Position numbers and translations under genes: made by a program
Assembly (NCBI RefSeq): GCF_006376615.1
Contig: NZ_VEXQ01000011.1
Location: 1-64,000 of the forward strand
Source: Buttiauxella sp. B2
Lineage (GTDB): Bacteria; Pseudomonadota; Gammaproteobacteria; Enterobacterales; Enterobacteriaceae
Length of the DNA: 64,000 nt
Direction: 5' to 3'
Shown: in pieces, positions 42,408 through 51,553 of the stretch
Numbering within the stretch: position 1 is the first letter of the stretch
How the letters are laid out: every line of letters begins with the position of its first letter
The notes under the pieces: generated by a model
What the model saw: the letters and a program-made list of their open reading frames with translations, nothing else
The model's database searches: none
What the model was told of the DNA's origin: nothing

Positions 42408-43400
42408 ATGGGACAGCTTATTGATGGCGTCTGGCACGACGTCTGGTATGACACCAAATCGACGGGTGGCAGTTTCAAGCGTTCGGAGTCTGCATTTCGT
42501 AACTGGCTGACTGCTGATGGCGAAGCAGGCCCGACCGGTAAAGGAGGTTTTGCTGCCGAAAAAGACCGCTATCACCTCTATGTTTCCCTCGCCTGCCCTT
42601 GGGCGCATCGCACGTTGATCATGCGCGCGCTAAAAGGCCTTGAGTCTTTTATCTCCGTTTCGGTAGTTAACCCACTCATGTTGCAAGATGGCTGGACGTT
42701 TGACGATGACTTCCCGAACGCGACTGGCGACGGCCTGTACCAACACGAATATCTCTACCAGCTTTACCTGCAAGCCGACCCAGAGTACACAGGCCGCGTT
42801 ACCGTGCCGGTTTTATGGGACAAGAAAACACAGACGATTGTCAGTAACGAATCGGCTGAAATCATTCGCATGCTGAATACCGCGTTTGATGCAAAAGGTG
42901 CCCGCGCAGGGGATTACTACCCGACTCAGTTACGCAGCCAGATTGATGAATTGAATAGCTGGATTTACGACACCATTAATAATGGTGTGTATAAAGCGGG
43001 TTTTGCCACATCGCAAGAAGCCTATGATGAAGCTGTGACGAAAGTGTTTGAAGCACTGGCTCGCGTAGAACAAATCCTGGGCCAGCACCGTTATTTAACC
43101 GGTGACCAACTAACTGAAGCGGATATTCGTTTGTGGACAACACTGGTGCGTTTCGACCCGGTTTATGTCACTCACTTTAAATGCGACAAACACCGCATAA
43201 GTGATTACCTGAATCTGTACGGTTTCTTGCGCGATATTTACCAAATGCCAGGCATTGCTGAAACCGTCGACTTCGCGCATATCCGCAATCACTATTACCG
43301 TAGCCATAAGACGATTAACCCGACCGGAATTATTTCCATTGGCCCCGCCCAAGATTTAAACAAACCACACGGACGCGACGAACGGTTTAACAAAGGTTGA
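42408..43400 (+). CDS. yqjG: Glutathionyl-hydroquinone reductase YqjG
   Basis: A 330-residue xi-class glutathione transferase (E. coli 328) that reduces glutathionyl-hydroquinones with GSH. The catalytic cysteine is in LACPWAHRT (about residue 64). The substrate-pocket and GSH-site segments (VPVLWDKKTQTIVSNESAEIIRML) and the helical C-terminal domain with TGDQLTEADIRLWTTLVRFD are intact. AAAGAGGAG precedes the ATG. It lies after yqjF, separated by a terminator. Confidence 0.96.
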   Translation: MGQLIDGVWHDVWYDTKSTGGSFKRSESAFRNWLTADGEAGPTGKGGFAAEKDRYHLYVSLACPWAHRTLIMRALKGLESFISVSVVNPLMLQDGWTFDDDFPNATGDGLYQHEYLYQLYLQADPEYTGRVTVPVLWDKKTQTIVSNESAEIIRMLNTAFDAKGARAGDYYPTQLRSQIDELNSWIYDTINNGVYKAGFATSQEAYDEAVTKVFEALARVEQILGQHRYLTGDQLTEADIRLWTTLVRFDPVYVTHFKCDKHRISDYLNLYGFLRDIYQMPGIAETVDFAHIRNHYYRSHKTINPTGIISIGPAQDLNKPHGRDERFNKG

Positions 43401-43486
43401 TTAAATTCATCAAGACTATGATTTACGTGAAATCCATTCACGGCTACTCTTGAAATAGATTGATGACAAATCAAGGCAGGCTAAAA

Positions 43487-43870
43487 ATGGATTGGTATTT
43501 CAAAGTATTAAAAAATTATGTTGGCTTTAGTGGGCGCGCACGCCGCAAAGAGTTCTGGATGTTTATCTTGGTTAACCTTGTGTTGACCGGGGTATTAGCC
43601 ATTCTGGATAAAATGTTAGGGCTGCGCATTGCAAAGGATGAAGGTCTGCTCACCACAATTTATGGTGTGCTCATATTCTTACCTTACTGGGCCGTACAGT
43701 TCCGACGCCTGCACGATACCGATCGTTCAGCCTGGTGGTTGTTACTGCTGCTAATTCCAATTGTCGGCTGGCTGATTATTCTGGCATTTAACTGCCAGAG
43801 CGGTACGCCAGGAGTTAATACGTTTGGTCGCGATCCAAAAATATTGGATGCCAGAATAGTGACTGATTAA
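43487..43870 (+). CDS. yhaH: DUF805 membrane protein YhaH
   Basis: A 127-residue DUF805 protein (E. coli 121) with MDWYFKVLKNYVGFSGRARRKEFWMF, three to four helices and PYWAVQFRRLHDTDRSAWW. Function unknown. E. coli has a second copy, yhaI, directly after; here a terminator and yhaJ follow, so only one copy is present. The ATG at 43487 matches the family start; 43460 is an upstream in-frame alternative. Confidence 0.93.
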   Translation: MDWYFKVLKNYVGFSGRARRKEFWMFILVNLVLTGVLAILDKMLGLRIAKDEGLLTTIYGVLIFLPYWAVQFRRLHDTDRSAWWLLLLLIPIVGWLIILAFNCQSGTPGVNTFGRDPKILDARIVTD

Positions 43871-43878
43871 TAAATATT

Positions 43879-43905
43879 GTGGGTGGATGAACCACCCACT
43901 TTTTA
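43879..43905 (+). terminator. yhaH terminator
   Basis: GTGGGTGG-ATGAA-CCACCCAC followed by TTTTT. It overlaps the end of the convergent yhaJ by a few bases. Confidence 0.9.
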
Positions 43906-44793
43906 CTTCAACAGTTTCGGTATTTCACGCAGGCACCAGGCTTTTGCCTCGCCCATACTATCGCGTCGCCACGCCATTATTATGTCCAGTTCGTTGGTAT
44001 ATTCAGGGCTCACCACACGTAAGCGCCCTTCGGCAATATCCTGCTCAACCATCGGATAAGGCATGGTCGCCACGCCCAAGCCCGCCAGCAACGCCTGACG
44101 CTTATCTTCCATGCTACTCACCGTTAGACGCGGTTGTTTATCCAGTAATCGTACCGTCAGAGCTGGCCGTTCACGTGCGGTATCCGCCACTGCGATTCCG
44201 CGATATTTAACACGCGTCATTTCTGAAAGTGGCTCAGGTTCGCTGTGAATCGGGTGATCTGGGGCAGCGACATACACGCTCATGGTTTTATACAGTTTGC
44301 GCGAGTTAATTTCCGATGAAGAACGGAAATGCATATCCGGCGCAATGACAATATCGGCACGCCCCTGCTCCAGACTCTCCCACGACCCCGCCAATACCTC
44401 GGTAATAATCGACAGTTGCGTATCCGCTTTTTCAGCCAATTTTCGCACTAATGGATAGAGCTTGGCCGTCGGCACCAGAGCCTCAGTCACAATAGTGAGA
44501 TGTGTTTCCCAGCCTCGCGCCAGCGCTTCTGCATCGGTGGTAAGTTTTTCAGCTGCTTCGAGCAAAACTCGCCCACGTTCCAGCAACATTCGCCCGACGT
44601 TAGTGAATTTTGTGCGATGGCCTGAGCGATCAAACAGCACGACATCTAATTCTTCTTCCAGCTTTTGCATGGTGTAACTCAGTGCCGACGGCACGCGCCC
44701 CAGCTCATCAGCTGCAGCGGCAAAACTCCCGCGCCTGTCAATTGCGTCCATGACCCGCAATGCTTCCAGCGTCAATGCTCTCTCTTTTGCCAT
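43903..44793 (-). CDS. yhaJ: LysR-family regulator YhaJ
   Basis: A 296-residue LysR protein (E. coli 298). The N-terminal helix-turn-helix (LEALRVMDAIDRRGSFAAAADELG, VPSALSYTMQKLEEEL) is followed by the effector-binding domain. In E. coli YhaJ activates yqjF on dinitrotoluene exposure and, in pathogens, virulence genes. It is divergent from yhaK, with about 106 bases between starts. The ATG at 44793 agrees with the family; the frame extends upstream to 44826 and overlaps a yhaK-frame extension. Confidence 0.95.
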   Translation of the reverse strand: MAKERALTLEALRVMDAIDRRGSFAAAADELGRVPSALSYTMQKLEEELDVVLFDRSGHRTKFTNVGRMLLERGRVLLEAAEKLTTDAEALARGWETHLTIVTEALVPTAKLYPLVRKLAEKADTQLSIITEVLAGSWESLEQGRADIVIAPDMHFRSSSEINSRKLYKTMSVYVAAPDHPIHSEPEPLSEMTRVKYRGIAVADTARERPALTVRLLDKQPRLTVSSMEDKRQALLAGLGVATMPYPMVEQDIAEGRLRVVSPEYTNELDIIMAWRRDSMGEAKAWCLREIPKLLK

Positions 44794-44899
44794 CTCGTTC
44801 TCATTCAGGAAATTTGAACATACCAAGCAGATTAACTGGCTAACAATGCATCGTCCAGAGCTTTACCATGGGTTTAGTGTAAAAAGAGGCCAAGACATT

Positions 44900-45601
44900 A
44901 TGATTACGCCAAGAACTGCCAAACAATGCGGGAAAGCGGACTACGGGTGGCTACAGGCACGCTATACGTTTTCCTTCGGTCACTATTTCGACCCTAAATT
45001 GCTGGGCTATGCTTCGTTGCGTGTACTCAATCAGGAAGTATTAGCACCAGGCGCATCTTTCCAACCGCGTACCTACCCAAAGGTCGACATTCTTAATTTG
45101 ATACTGGAAGGTGAAGCAGAATACCGCGATAGCGAAGGTAACCACGCTCAGGTTAAAGCCGGTGAAGCCCTGCTGCTTTCTACCCAGCCAGGGCTAAGTT
45201 ACAGCGAGCATAACCTCAGCAAAGAGAATTCGCTGACACGGATGCAGCTATGGTTGGACGCATGCCCGGAACGTGAAAACCCTCTGGTGCAAAAAATCAC
45301 GCTTGCAGATCAACCGCAGCAATTACTGGCTTCGCCTGATGGCAGCAAAGATAGCCTGCAATTGCGCCAACAAGTGTGGATTCACCAGATTGAACTGGAG
45401 AAAGGCCAGCAGCTAAGTTTCCAGCTACATGGCCCGCGAGCGTATTTGCAGTCGATTCACGGAACCGTTCACGCGGTGACTTCGGCCGAGGAAAAAGAAG
45501 GGCTTACCTGTGGCGATGGGGCTTTTATCCGTGACGAAGCTAACATAACGCTGGTCGCTGATACCTCATTGCGTGCATTGCTGATAGATTTACCGGTCTG
45601 A
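44900..45601 (+). CDS. yhaK: Pirin-family protein YhaK
   Basis: A 233-residue bicupin, the same length as E. coli YhaK, a redox-sensitive cytosolic protein. Pirin motifs: the early TFSFGHYFDPK segment, then HGPRAYLQSIHGTV in the second cupin. Some canonical pirin metal ligands are absent in YhaK proteins generally. The start at 44900 (MITPRTAKQCG) fits the family; a longer frame from 44750 overlaps yhaJ and is unlikely. It is probably controlled by divergent YhaJ. Confidence 0.94.
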   Translation: MITPRTAKQCGKADYGWLQARYTFSFGHYFDPKLLGYASLRVLNQEVLAPGASFQPRTYPKVDILNLILEGEAEYRDSEGNHAQVKAGEALLLSTQPGLSYSEHNLSKENSLTRMQLWLDACPERENPLVQKITLADQPQQLLASPDGSKDSLQLRQQVWIHQIELEKGQQLSFQLHGPRAYLQSIHGTVHAVTSAEEKEGLTCGDGAFIRDEANITLVADTSLRALLIDLPV

Positions 45602-45635
45602 CCAGTACCGGCCGGCATACCAACAGGAGTCATTT

Positions 45636-45812
45636 GTGAGTAAGAAATCAGCAGCAAAACGAAGCGAGAAAAATACAGTGTCGCCAGCAGCGGCTGCCAT
45701 TGTAATGGAAACCGCCGCCTCCGAACTGAGTTACGATGAAATGTTGACGGAGCTGGAAGCGATTGTCAGCGAAGCCGGTGTGCGGCTGGCTGAAGAAGAA
45801 GCCAGCCTGTAG
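45636..45812 (+). CDS. yhaL: Small protein YhaL
   Basis: A 58-residue protein starting at GTG 45636, with CAGGAG 7 bases upstream. It reads MSKKSAAKRSEK then ELSYDEMLTELEAIVSEAG and RLAEEEASL, matching the end of E. coli YhaL (54 residues: YEEMLSELEAIV, RLAEDEA). The C-terminal part looks like a short helical hairpin similar to exonuclease VII small-subunit-type proteins. It follows yhaK by 34 bases and converges on cyuA. Confidence 0.85.
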   Translation: MSKKSAAKRSEKNTVSPAAAAIVMETAASELSYDEMLTELEAIVSEAGVRLAEEEASL

Positions 45813-45825
45813 TTGCCTGATTTAA

Positions 45826-47133
45826 TTAAGCAACCTTGCTCGCCATTATCTCAATAATCTGACGATCTGTGTGCTGCATAGCATTGCTTGCCAGCGCACA
45901 CAGATTGCGAATCGACTGTTCCACATCATTCGCGACAATCCCTTCATTGCCACTGACAGCGGTATTGTCCAGCGCCATCAAAACCGCCTTCCATGCCGAA
46001 GCAGCACTGGTAGTGACTTTCATTGCGCAGCTATTTGATGCGCCATCACAAATCATGCCGCTGACATCACCGATCATATTGCTAATCGCCATTGAGATAC
46101 TCTGATAGCTGCCCTCGATTAGCCAGGTTATCCCTGCCGCAGCTCCCATTGCAGCCGTTGTTGCGGCACACAAGGCAGAAAGCGAAGGTAGCTGATGGTG
46201 GATATAAATCGCCGTGAGATGTGAAAGTATCAGTGCCCGCGCCAACTGCTCGCTATCACATCCAAGGTGTTCAGCCACCACCACAACCGGCATGGTCGCT
46301 GTAATCCCCTGGTTCCCGGAACCTGAATTACTCATCGCAGGAAGACAAGCGCCTCCCATTCGCGCATCAGACGCAGCCGCGGTGCGGATCATTATGTCGG
46401 TTAACAGATCTTTGGCCATTAAGCCTCGTGAACGCTGCCGCTGTAATGTCGAACCAATATGCAAACCATATTGGGCACGAAGCCCTTCGCGAGACAACTC
46501 ACTATTGAGCAAGGCTGCATCCAGAATGAAGCCAATTTCAACGAAGGGAACACCTTGCGTAAACTCAACGAGTTGCTGAAGGTTAAATCGTTCCATATGG
46601 CATTCCTGCCCGTCCTCAACTGGCTGACGTTCTCCTTTTGCATCAAATAGCACTATGCCGTCTTTTTCGATTCTCGTTACTTTTGTGTGCTCACCAGAAA
46701 TGACCACGGTTGCCGACTCATCTTCGGTATACACAGTGGCGCTGGCGTACAGTATTTCGTCGCAAGGTTTCTGGATTGCCACCATCACTTTACCGCTCGC
46801 CAGCAGAAGTTTTCCGGCAGCAATAGCCTCTACCGGTGCACCTTTTAGCACTTCTAAACCAGCGTGAGGATCTCCGCCCAGCGCACCTACTGCAGCGGCA
46901 ATAGGCAGGCCAACCATACCCGTTCCAGGAACCGTCACACCCATACCATTTTTCATCAGATTCGGTGAAACTTTGGCTTCAATTCGAATCACTCGCCCTG
47001 CCAAATGTGAGGCCGCCAATGCACTTGCCAGCGCCAGTGAGACAGGTTCTGTACAACCAACGGCTGGCTTCACATTTTGTTTTACAGCACGGATTAATTC
47101 GGCCCATTCAGGACTCATTTCATGATTTGCCAT
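45826..47133 (-). CDS. cyuA: L-cysteine desulfidase CyuA
   Basis: A 435-residue enzyme (E. coli YhaM/CyuA 436) that cleaves cysteine to pyruvate, ammonia and sulfide, mainly under anaerobiosis. Family features: Cys27 in [10 protein letters not shown] and the late [15 protein letters not shown], which with a third cysteine hold an iron-sulfur cluster. [13 protein letters not shown] is also conserved. It lies 44 bases after cyuP in one operon. It is not the tdcG serine dehydratase. Confidence 0.95.
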   Translation of the reverse strand: MANHEMSPEWAELIRAVKQNVKPAVGCTEPVSLALASALAASHLAGRVIRIEAKVSPNLMKNGMGVTVPGTGMVGLPIAAAVGALGGDPHAGLEVLKGAPVEAIAAGKLLLASGKVMVAIQKPCDEILYASATVYTEDESATVVISGEHTKVTRIEKDGIVLFDAKGERQPVEDGQECHMERFNLQQLVEFTQGVPFVEIGFILDAALLNSELSREGLRAQYGLHIGSTLQRQRSRGLMAKDLLTDIMIRTAAASDARMGGACLPAMSNSGSGNQGITATMPVVVVAEHLGCDSEQLARALILSHLTAIYIHHQLPSLSALCAATTAAMGAAAGITWLIEGSYQSISMAISNMIGDVSGMICDGASNSCAMKVTTSAASAWKAVLMALDNTAVSGNEGIVANDVEQSIRNLCALASNAMQHTDRQIIEIMASKVA

Positions 47134-47177
47134 TTTTTAGCCTTAATACTTATAACTACAATACAAACACTCGCTTC

Positions 47178-48500
47178 TCATGAGAAGGCGAGGAACGGAG
47201 AAATGCACAGCAACAACCCGGTAATAATGATGATGACCAGTGAAGCGCCTTTGTATTTATGCAATGCAGGGACTTTATAAACCAACCATGCCGGAATTAA
47301 ACATCCCACCATGCCAAATATTGGGCTGCAAATTGAAGTGAAGCTTAATACTGGAGCATTGAGTACAATTGCACTCCACGCCAACAATATGGCAAACACC
47401 ATAATTCCTCGCTGAACCCATTTCTCGTTAATTTTTTCCTCGGGTATTTTGCGGCGTAGAATATTAATAACGATACCTTGAGTCGCCTCACGGAAACCAA
47501 GATAAACACCAAAGAAGGCCGTCACCACTGCAAAGATATTTAATATCACGCTCACAACCGTAACCCATGCACCGGAGGTTCCATTAATGAATTGAGCCGC
47601 AATAGCAAGTGCAGAAATATTTTGCTCGTAGGCTTTTACTGCTTCGTCATGTCCCATTGCGAGAGTAAAAGATACCGCGTAAAAGAAGACAGTGACGAAA
47701 AGCACGCCAAACGCAATATTCATGGCGCGCAGCGCTTTAAAGCGCGCAACCTCCCGTGATTTTTCCTTTGAACGATAAGAAATAACCATTGGACTAAGCG
47801 TTTGAATAAACAAAATGGAAGTCAGAGTAAAAGGCAATGTAATGATAGCATTCTTGATAAGTAGCCCCATTGGCGGCAATGTCCCTGCGTTATACAGGTG
47901 CCACATGCCTATCATTGATACACCTAGTGCTGCGACGACCAGGAGTTTGGTCAAAACCATAAAGCTCGAAACTTTAAATAAAAGTTTTTCCCCACGCGAG
48001 GAGATAGCGACCAAAATACAAATCAGCGCCAGACCATAAAAAGGGTTATCAGACAAAAGCCCTTTGGTCACACCGAAAGTATGTAAATAGGAGGCACTGT
48101 CATTCGTAATAGCTGTGGAATAAACGAACATCCAGATAACCAGCATAATGAAATAGAGCGCACCTAATAACACACCCCAGTTCTTACCGAGATATCCACT
48201 AATAACACTGGGGTAGTCCTTACATTCCGGTGACTCAGCAAGCGTATTAATAAACAATCGCTGGAAAAGATACATCGCCGGATACCCGACTATCGAGGAG
48301 AGCAGAAATACCCACAGCCCCATTAATCCAACCTGTACGGGTAAAAAAACTATCCCTGCACCAATTGCCATACCGATACTCATGATTACCCAGCCAACAT
48401 CGGTACTATCAAACTTGGTTGCTGCTTGCCACTCACTCTCTGTCATTCCTGCTCGGCCAGATGCTGGAATATCAATCGCAGTAATGCTTCCTATTTCCAT
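47178..48500 (-). CDS. cyuP: Cysteine/serine transporter CyuP
   Basis: A 440-residue HAAAP-family permease (E. coli YhaO/CyuP 443) with eleven hydrophobic helices. The N-terminal cytoplasmic stretch contains MTESEWQAATKFDSTDVGWV, and the first helices have IGAGIVFLPVQVGLMG. CyuP takes up cysteine for CyuA. Expression in E. coli needs the Lrp-type activator CyuR (DecR), encoded elsewhere; matching AT-rich inverted repeats lie upstream (48632-48689). Confidence 0.95.
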   Translation of the reverse strand: MEIGSITAIDIPASGRAGMTESEWQAATKFDSTDVGWVIMSIGMAIGAGIVFLPVQVGLMGLWVFLLSSIVGYPAMYLFQRLFINTLAESPECKDYPSVISGYLGKNWGVLLGALYFIMLVIWMFVYSTAITNDSASYLHTFGVTKGLLSDNPFYGLALICILVAISSRGEKLLFKVSSFMVLTKLLVVAALGVSMIGMWHLYNAGTLPPMGLLIKNAIITLPFTLTSILFIQTLSPMVISYRSKEKSREVARFKALRAMNIAFGVLFVTVFFYAVSFTLAMGHDEAVKAYEQNISALAIAAQFINGTSGAWVTVVSVILNIFAVVTAFFGVYLGFREATQGIVINILRRKIPEEKINEKWVQRGIMVFAILLAWSAIVLNAPVLSFTSICSPIFGMVGCLIPAWLVYKVPALHKYKGASLVIIIITGLLLCISPFLAFS

Positions 48501-48631
48501 AAAAGTGCTCGCTTATATTTGTAGGTTTTAATTGTGATTATTAATTACAGAGTTATTTCCCAGACGATAGAATTCCTGAAATCAATGTTTCCCAGGTCTT
48601 ATTAGAATTCGAAAAGGATAGCGCGAGCACT

Positions 48632-48689
48632 GGAGAAAAAATTTGCTACTCCATACAAACAATATGGGTAAAAGAGGAAAAATTTCTCC
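48632..48689 (-). promoter_or_regulatory. Candidate CyuR/Lrp-type activator sites upstream of cyuPA
   Basis: Two similar AT-centred inverted repeats stand 42 bases apart: GGAGAAAAAATTTGCTACTCC (48632-48652, imperfect) and GAGGAAAAATTTCTCC (48674-48689, near perfect). Spacing of four helical turns suits an octameric Lrp-family protein. The remaining gap to 49012 has no assigned gene. Confidence 0.55.
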
Positions 48690-49012
48690 ATTCAGTGAAA
48701 AATCCACATATTTACTTTGTATTTTTTGCGATTATGTAGGAAATAATTATTGAGGGGTATTTCTTTACAGTATAACAATTTGTTTTTAAAGGCTTTTATC
48801 TAAATCGTATTTCTTAAGGGAAACGGCTTTCACATAAAGGGGTGTGAGCCAGCGCACCAACCGAGGTTAATACCATGTAACATCGCCGGCTCCAGTTTTT
48901 GAAGCACTTCACACTCTACAAGCCATTCAGAATTAACATCTAAATATTGTAAATATAAAGTTAAGGTTTAGTGCTTTTCACTGCCATCATGCCATTTCCT
49001 TACAGCTAACTA
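48690..49012. other. Gap where the tdc operon is located in E. coli
   Basis: No complete gene. On minus, a frame from about 48968 down to a TGA near 48836 reads like protein (ending NLGWCAGSHPFM), but its only Met codons are close to the end. It could be a leftover of a deleted gene. The E. coli tdcRABCDEFG genes are absent. Confidence 0.4.
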
Positions 49013-50110
49013 TTATGAAAGACGGTTCACGGACGTCTCGCCGTTTTCAATGGCCAGTTGATAAAGCGTAAACGGCGTATGTTTTCCGATAAGCGTGGCC
49101 AGCTCTGGCGAATGGCTGGTTAGCCAAATTTGTGTATAGCGGCTCGCTTGCGCAATAAGGTGCGCAAGTGCAGGCAACATTTGTGGGTGCAGGCTATTTT
49201 CAGGTTCATTCAATGCAATAAAAAGAGGCGGGCGTGGGCTAAGCAGCGCGACGGTCAGACACAGAAAACGCAGAGTTCCGTCCGAAAACTCAGCTGACTC
49301 CAGTGGGCGGTTGATCCCCTGCCGGTGCATCATCATCTGGAAGCGTCCGTTACTGTTATCACAGAAGAACGTACATTCCGGGAACGCCTCATCCAATACC
49401 GCATACATCAATTCGCTATCACCAATCTCGACGATAGTCTGGAAAGCGGCGGCCAGGTTTAAGCCATCACCCGCCAGCACTGGCGAACGATAACCCACCT
49501 GCGGCAAACGTAAACCAGCCCCTTTAGAGATATCGAACTCATGATAAAAGCGCCAGTTACGGAGCGTTTCACGCGCGCTGGATACTTCCGGATACAAATG
49601 CGGTTCACCCAATTGGCCAAACAGAGATTCGTTTTCGTAAAGCGTGGCGGCATGAGTCACTTTTTCACCGTTAACATCGTTGAGAAAAACGGCCTGGTTG
49701 CGGCGATGCATAATGGAAGACGAAGGGCGGCGGCGAAACCCGCTCAGCCAGATTTGCTCTTCTTTGACGATAGGATCGAGATCGAACATTGTCGGATACG
49801 GCAGTTTGTCGGGGAAGCCGACCTGCAATTCATACTCAAAATCGTCGGTATCCACCGCGAGCGTCATACGACGTGGCGCACTTGCATACCCTTTTGCACG
49901 AGCTCCCGCCCACATGACTTTCTGAATCCCACCTTCATCTGACAGCCAGTGCGACAGCATCCCGCCCGCGGCACCATGCATCAAATGGATCGCTTTATAA
50001 ATGTTGGACTTCCCACAGCCATTCGGACCGACAACCACGTTCAGTTGTCCCAGATCGATGGAGAGTTTGCGCACTGAACGGTAATTGTCGATATGCAGGG
50101 ATTTGATCAT
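49013..50110 (-). CDS. AAA/ABC-type ATPase, RecF/OLD-like
   Basis: A 365-residue ATPase. Walker A is VVGPNGCGKSN (about 27-37) within the typical MIKSLHIDNYRSVRKLSIDLGQLN start; the signature region is FSDGTLRFLCLTVALLSP; the Walker B-like strand is LFIALNEPENSLHP, with Asn where most relatives have Asp; the H-loop is TSHSPELA. Such stand-alone SMC-like ATPases are often tied to DNA repair or phage defence, but no partner nuclease gene is adjacent. The ATG at 50110 starts at the conserved N terminus; the frame extends to 50188 across the terminator, which argues against the longer form. Confidence 0.8.
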   Translation of the reverse strand: MIKSLHIDNYRSVRKLSIDLGQLNVVVGPNGCGKSNIYKAIHLMHGAAGGMLSHWLSDEGGIQKVMWAGARAKGYASAPRRMTLAVDTDDFEYELQVGFPDKLPYPTMFDLDPIVKEEQIWLSGFRRRPSSSIMHRRNQAVFLNDVNGEKVTHAATLYENESLFGQLGEPHLYPEVSSARETLRNWRFYHEFDISKGAGLRLPQVGYRSPVLAGDGLNLAAAFQTIVEIGDSELMYAVLDEAFPECTFFCDNSNGRFQMMMHRQGINRPLESAEFSDGTLRFLCLTVALLSPRPPLFIALNEPENSLHPQMLPALAHLIAQASRYTQIWLTSHSPELATLIGKHTPFTLYQLAIENGETSVNRLS

Positions 50111-50173
50111 GCAGGGCAGTCCAATGGTGGGAAGAGGTTCTATTATGGCAATAGTTCGTCCTCGCCCCAAAAG

Positions 50174-50209
50174 AAAAACCCCACACAATTTACATTGCGT
50201 GGGGTTTTT
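50174..50209. terminator. Displaced rnpB terminator
   Basis: AAAAACCCCACACAAT/ATTGCGTGGGGTTTTT hairpin with A and T runs at both ends. On minus it stands 8 bases after the copy of the RNase P RNA 3' end (50217-50242). Without the 5-kb insert it would directly follow rnpB, so it is most likely the original rnpB terminator. Confidence 0.8.
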
Positions 50210-50216
50210 ATGAATG

Positions 50217-50242
50217 GTTGAAGCTGACCGATAAGCCGGGTT
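50217..50242. repeat. attachment repeat: copy of the rnpB 3' end (distal)
   Basis: GTTGAAGCTGACCGATAAGC plus GCCGGGTT-type continuation: 26 bases identical to 55176-55201, the 3' end of RNase P RNA. Just inside both ends are further similar stretches (ATGTATCCCATTGTGTATCAC at about 50298 and ATGTATCCCATTCTGTATCTC at about 55107, both split here only by description), probably integrase-binding sites. It marks the left border of the small island. Confidence 0.9.
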
Positions 50243-50631
50243 TGTATCCCATCTAAGCAGGCATCAAAAGCGGTGGTAGCGTGGTTGTAGCCCACAATGT
50301 ATCCCATTGTGTATCACATTTGCAGTTTCCTATTTTAATATTTTTGCTCCTGGTTTTAAGGACATCCCCCCAGAAATGGAAGTCATGCGTACTGACATAT
50401 GTTCATCGATGGGGTCATGTCAAAAGTGAAGAAAAGTGAAGCTGATTATCTTTGTAAGACGGAAGGTCTAATCAAAAGACGAGTTTGAATGGTACGGGTA
50501 GTGAATATAATATTTTTTGGTGAAGGTGATTATTTTTTCAATTTGTGGTAAATGTTTGAAAAAGTGGATTTAATGCTTTTAGTATCTTTATGAACTACTT
50601 CTTAATATTTATCAGAATGTATTTTGATCTG
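50243..50631. other. Left end of the rnpB island, no gene
   Basis: 390 AT-rich bases after the att repeat with no recognised coding sequence. The first 90 bases contain ACCACGC/GCGTGGT-like and ACAATG-TATCCCATTGTG inverted structure that may be recombination sites. The remainder may hold the terminator of the regulator gene, but no clear hairpin is seen. Confidence 0.4.
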
Positions 50632-51273
50632 CTAAAAATCATATGGCAATGTTCTATCGATTGAAATAAGCTTTCCTTTTTTAACGGTGATATACCCCCC
50701 TTCCTTTAATTCTGCAAGAACACGAAAAACATAACTTCTGGAAATATTGGTCCTTCGAATTATAAAGTTAGCAATACCTTCATTTTCTTGCGTATTTACT
50801 GTTCTTCTATAGAGATAACGACGTAACATTGCTTTAATAGTGTGATAACCAGAATCTGCTCTTCTTTCGACATGGACATCTAAAACAACAATGAGCATAT
50901 ATGAAAGAATGGTAGTCAATTCCTTCATGTAGTCCATTGAAGTGTTAAAAAAAATTCGTTCAAAATCACTGGTACTTATTTTTAATATCTTTGCGGAGGT
51001 AAGTGCGGTGTAGTTAAACGAAACCATTGGACACAGATACTCCAGTAATCCAACAGGCATATATTCGATGGTTGTACCAATAATTCTGGGATCCTCATCC
51101 ATGGCGATAGACAGTACACCCTCCGGAACATAATAAATATAACCTGCTTCAGGCATAAGTGGCTCATTGACCTTGAGCATGAAGGATTGAGCACAGGAAA
51201 TAACTTCACCTTGATGTTTATTTAACTCAAGAGTCCTGTAATGTTCATGAATATTTTCAAAAACAAAGCGCAT
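50632..51273 (-). CDS. Crp-like winged-helix regulator (IprA/YaiV type)
   Basis: A 213-residue regulator. The N-terminal half resembles a cyclic-nucleotide-binding-like sensor (EAGYIYYVPEGVLSIAMDEDPRIIG, VGLLEYLC). The C-terminal winged helix is of the IprA type (NFIIRRTNISRSYVFRVLAELKEGGYITVKKGKLISID). No cAMP-binding RS motif is seen. It is divergent from the two DUF1254 genes, with about 270 bases between, so it probably controls them. The ATG at 51273 follows GGGGGA; 51285 is the alternative. The gene is AT-rich relative to its neighbours. Confidence 0.75.
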   Translation of the reverse strand: MRFVFENIHEHYRTLELNKHQGEVISCAQSFMLKVNEPLMPEAGYIYYVPEGVLSIAMDEDPRIIGTTIEYMPVGLLEYLCPMVSFNYTALTSAKILKISTSDFERIFFNTSMDYMKELTTILSYMLIVVLDVHVERRADSGYHTIKAMLRRYLYRRTVNTQENEGIANFIIRRTNISRSYVFRVLAELKEGGYITVKKGKLISIDRTLPYDF

Positions 51274-51553
51274 AAAATCCCCCATCTATGATTGACGCAA
51301 ATATGCCATCATATTTTCCACGCAGCAACTGCGGTCGTCAATTTTCCCCATAAGTCCCTGCATGGACTATCGAATGTAAAAAATCTGAGTAGACTAACTA
51401 TCAAGATTAACCCGTAGGCCTTCAAATATCCTGAACGTTTTATACTCATAAAAACGAGTGTTACGGCTATCTGCAACCTCAGAATGGCTTTCCTTCCAGT
51501 AGAAGCAGACTACGCTAATCTAAAACTTAACTCTTTGTATAATGGGGTTTCCA

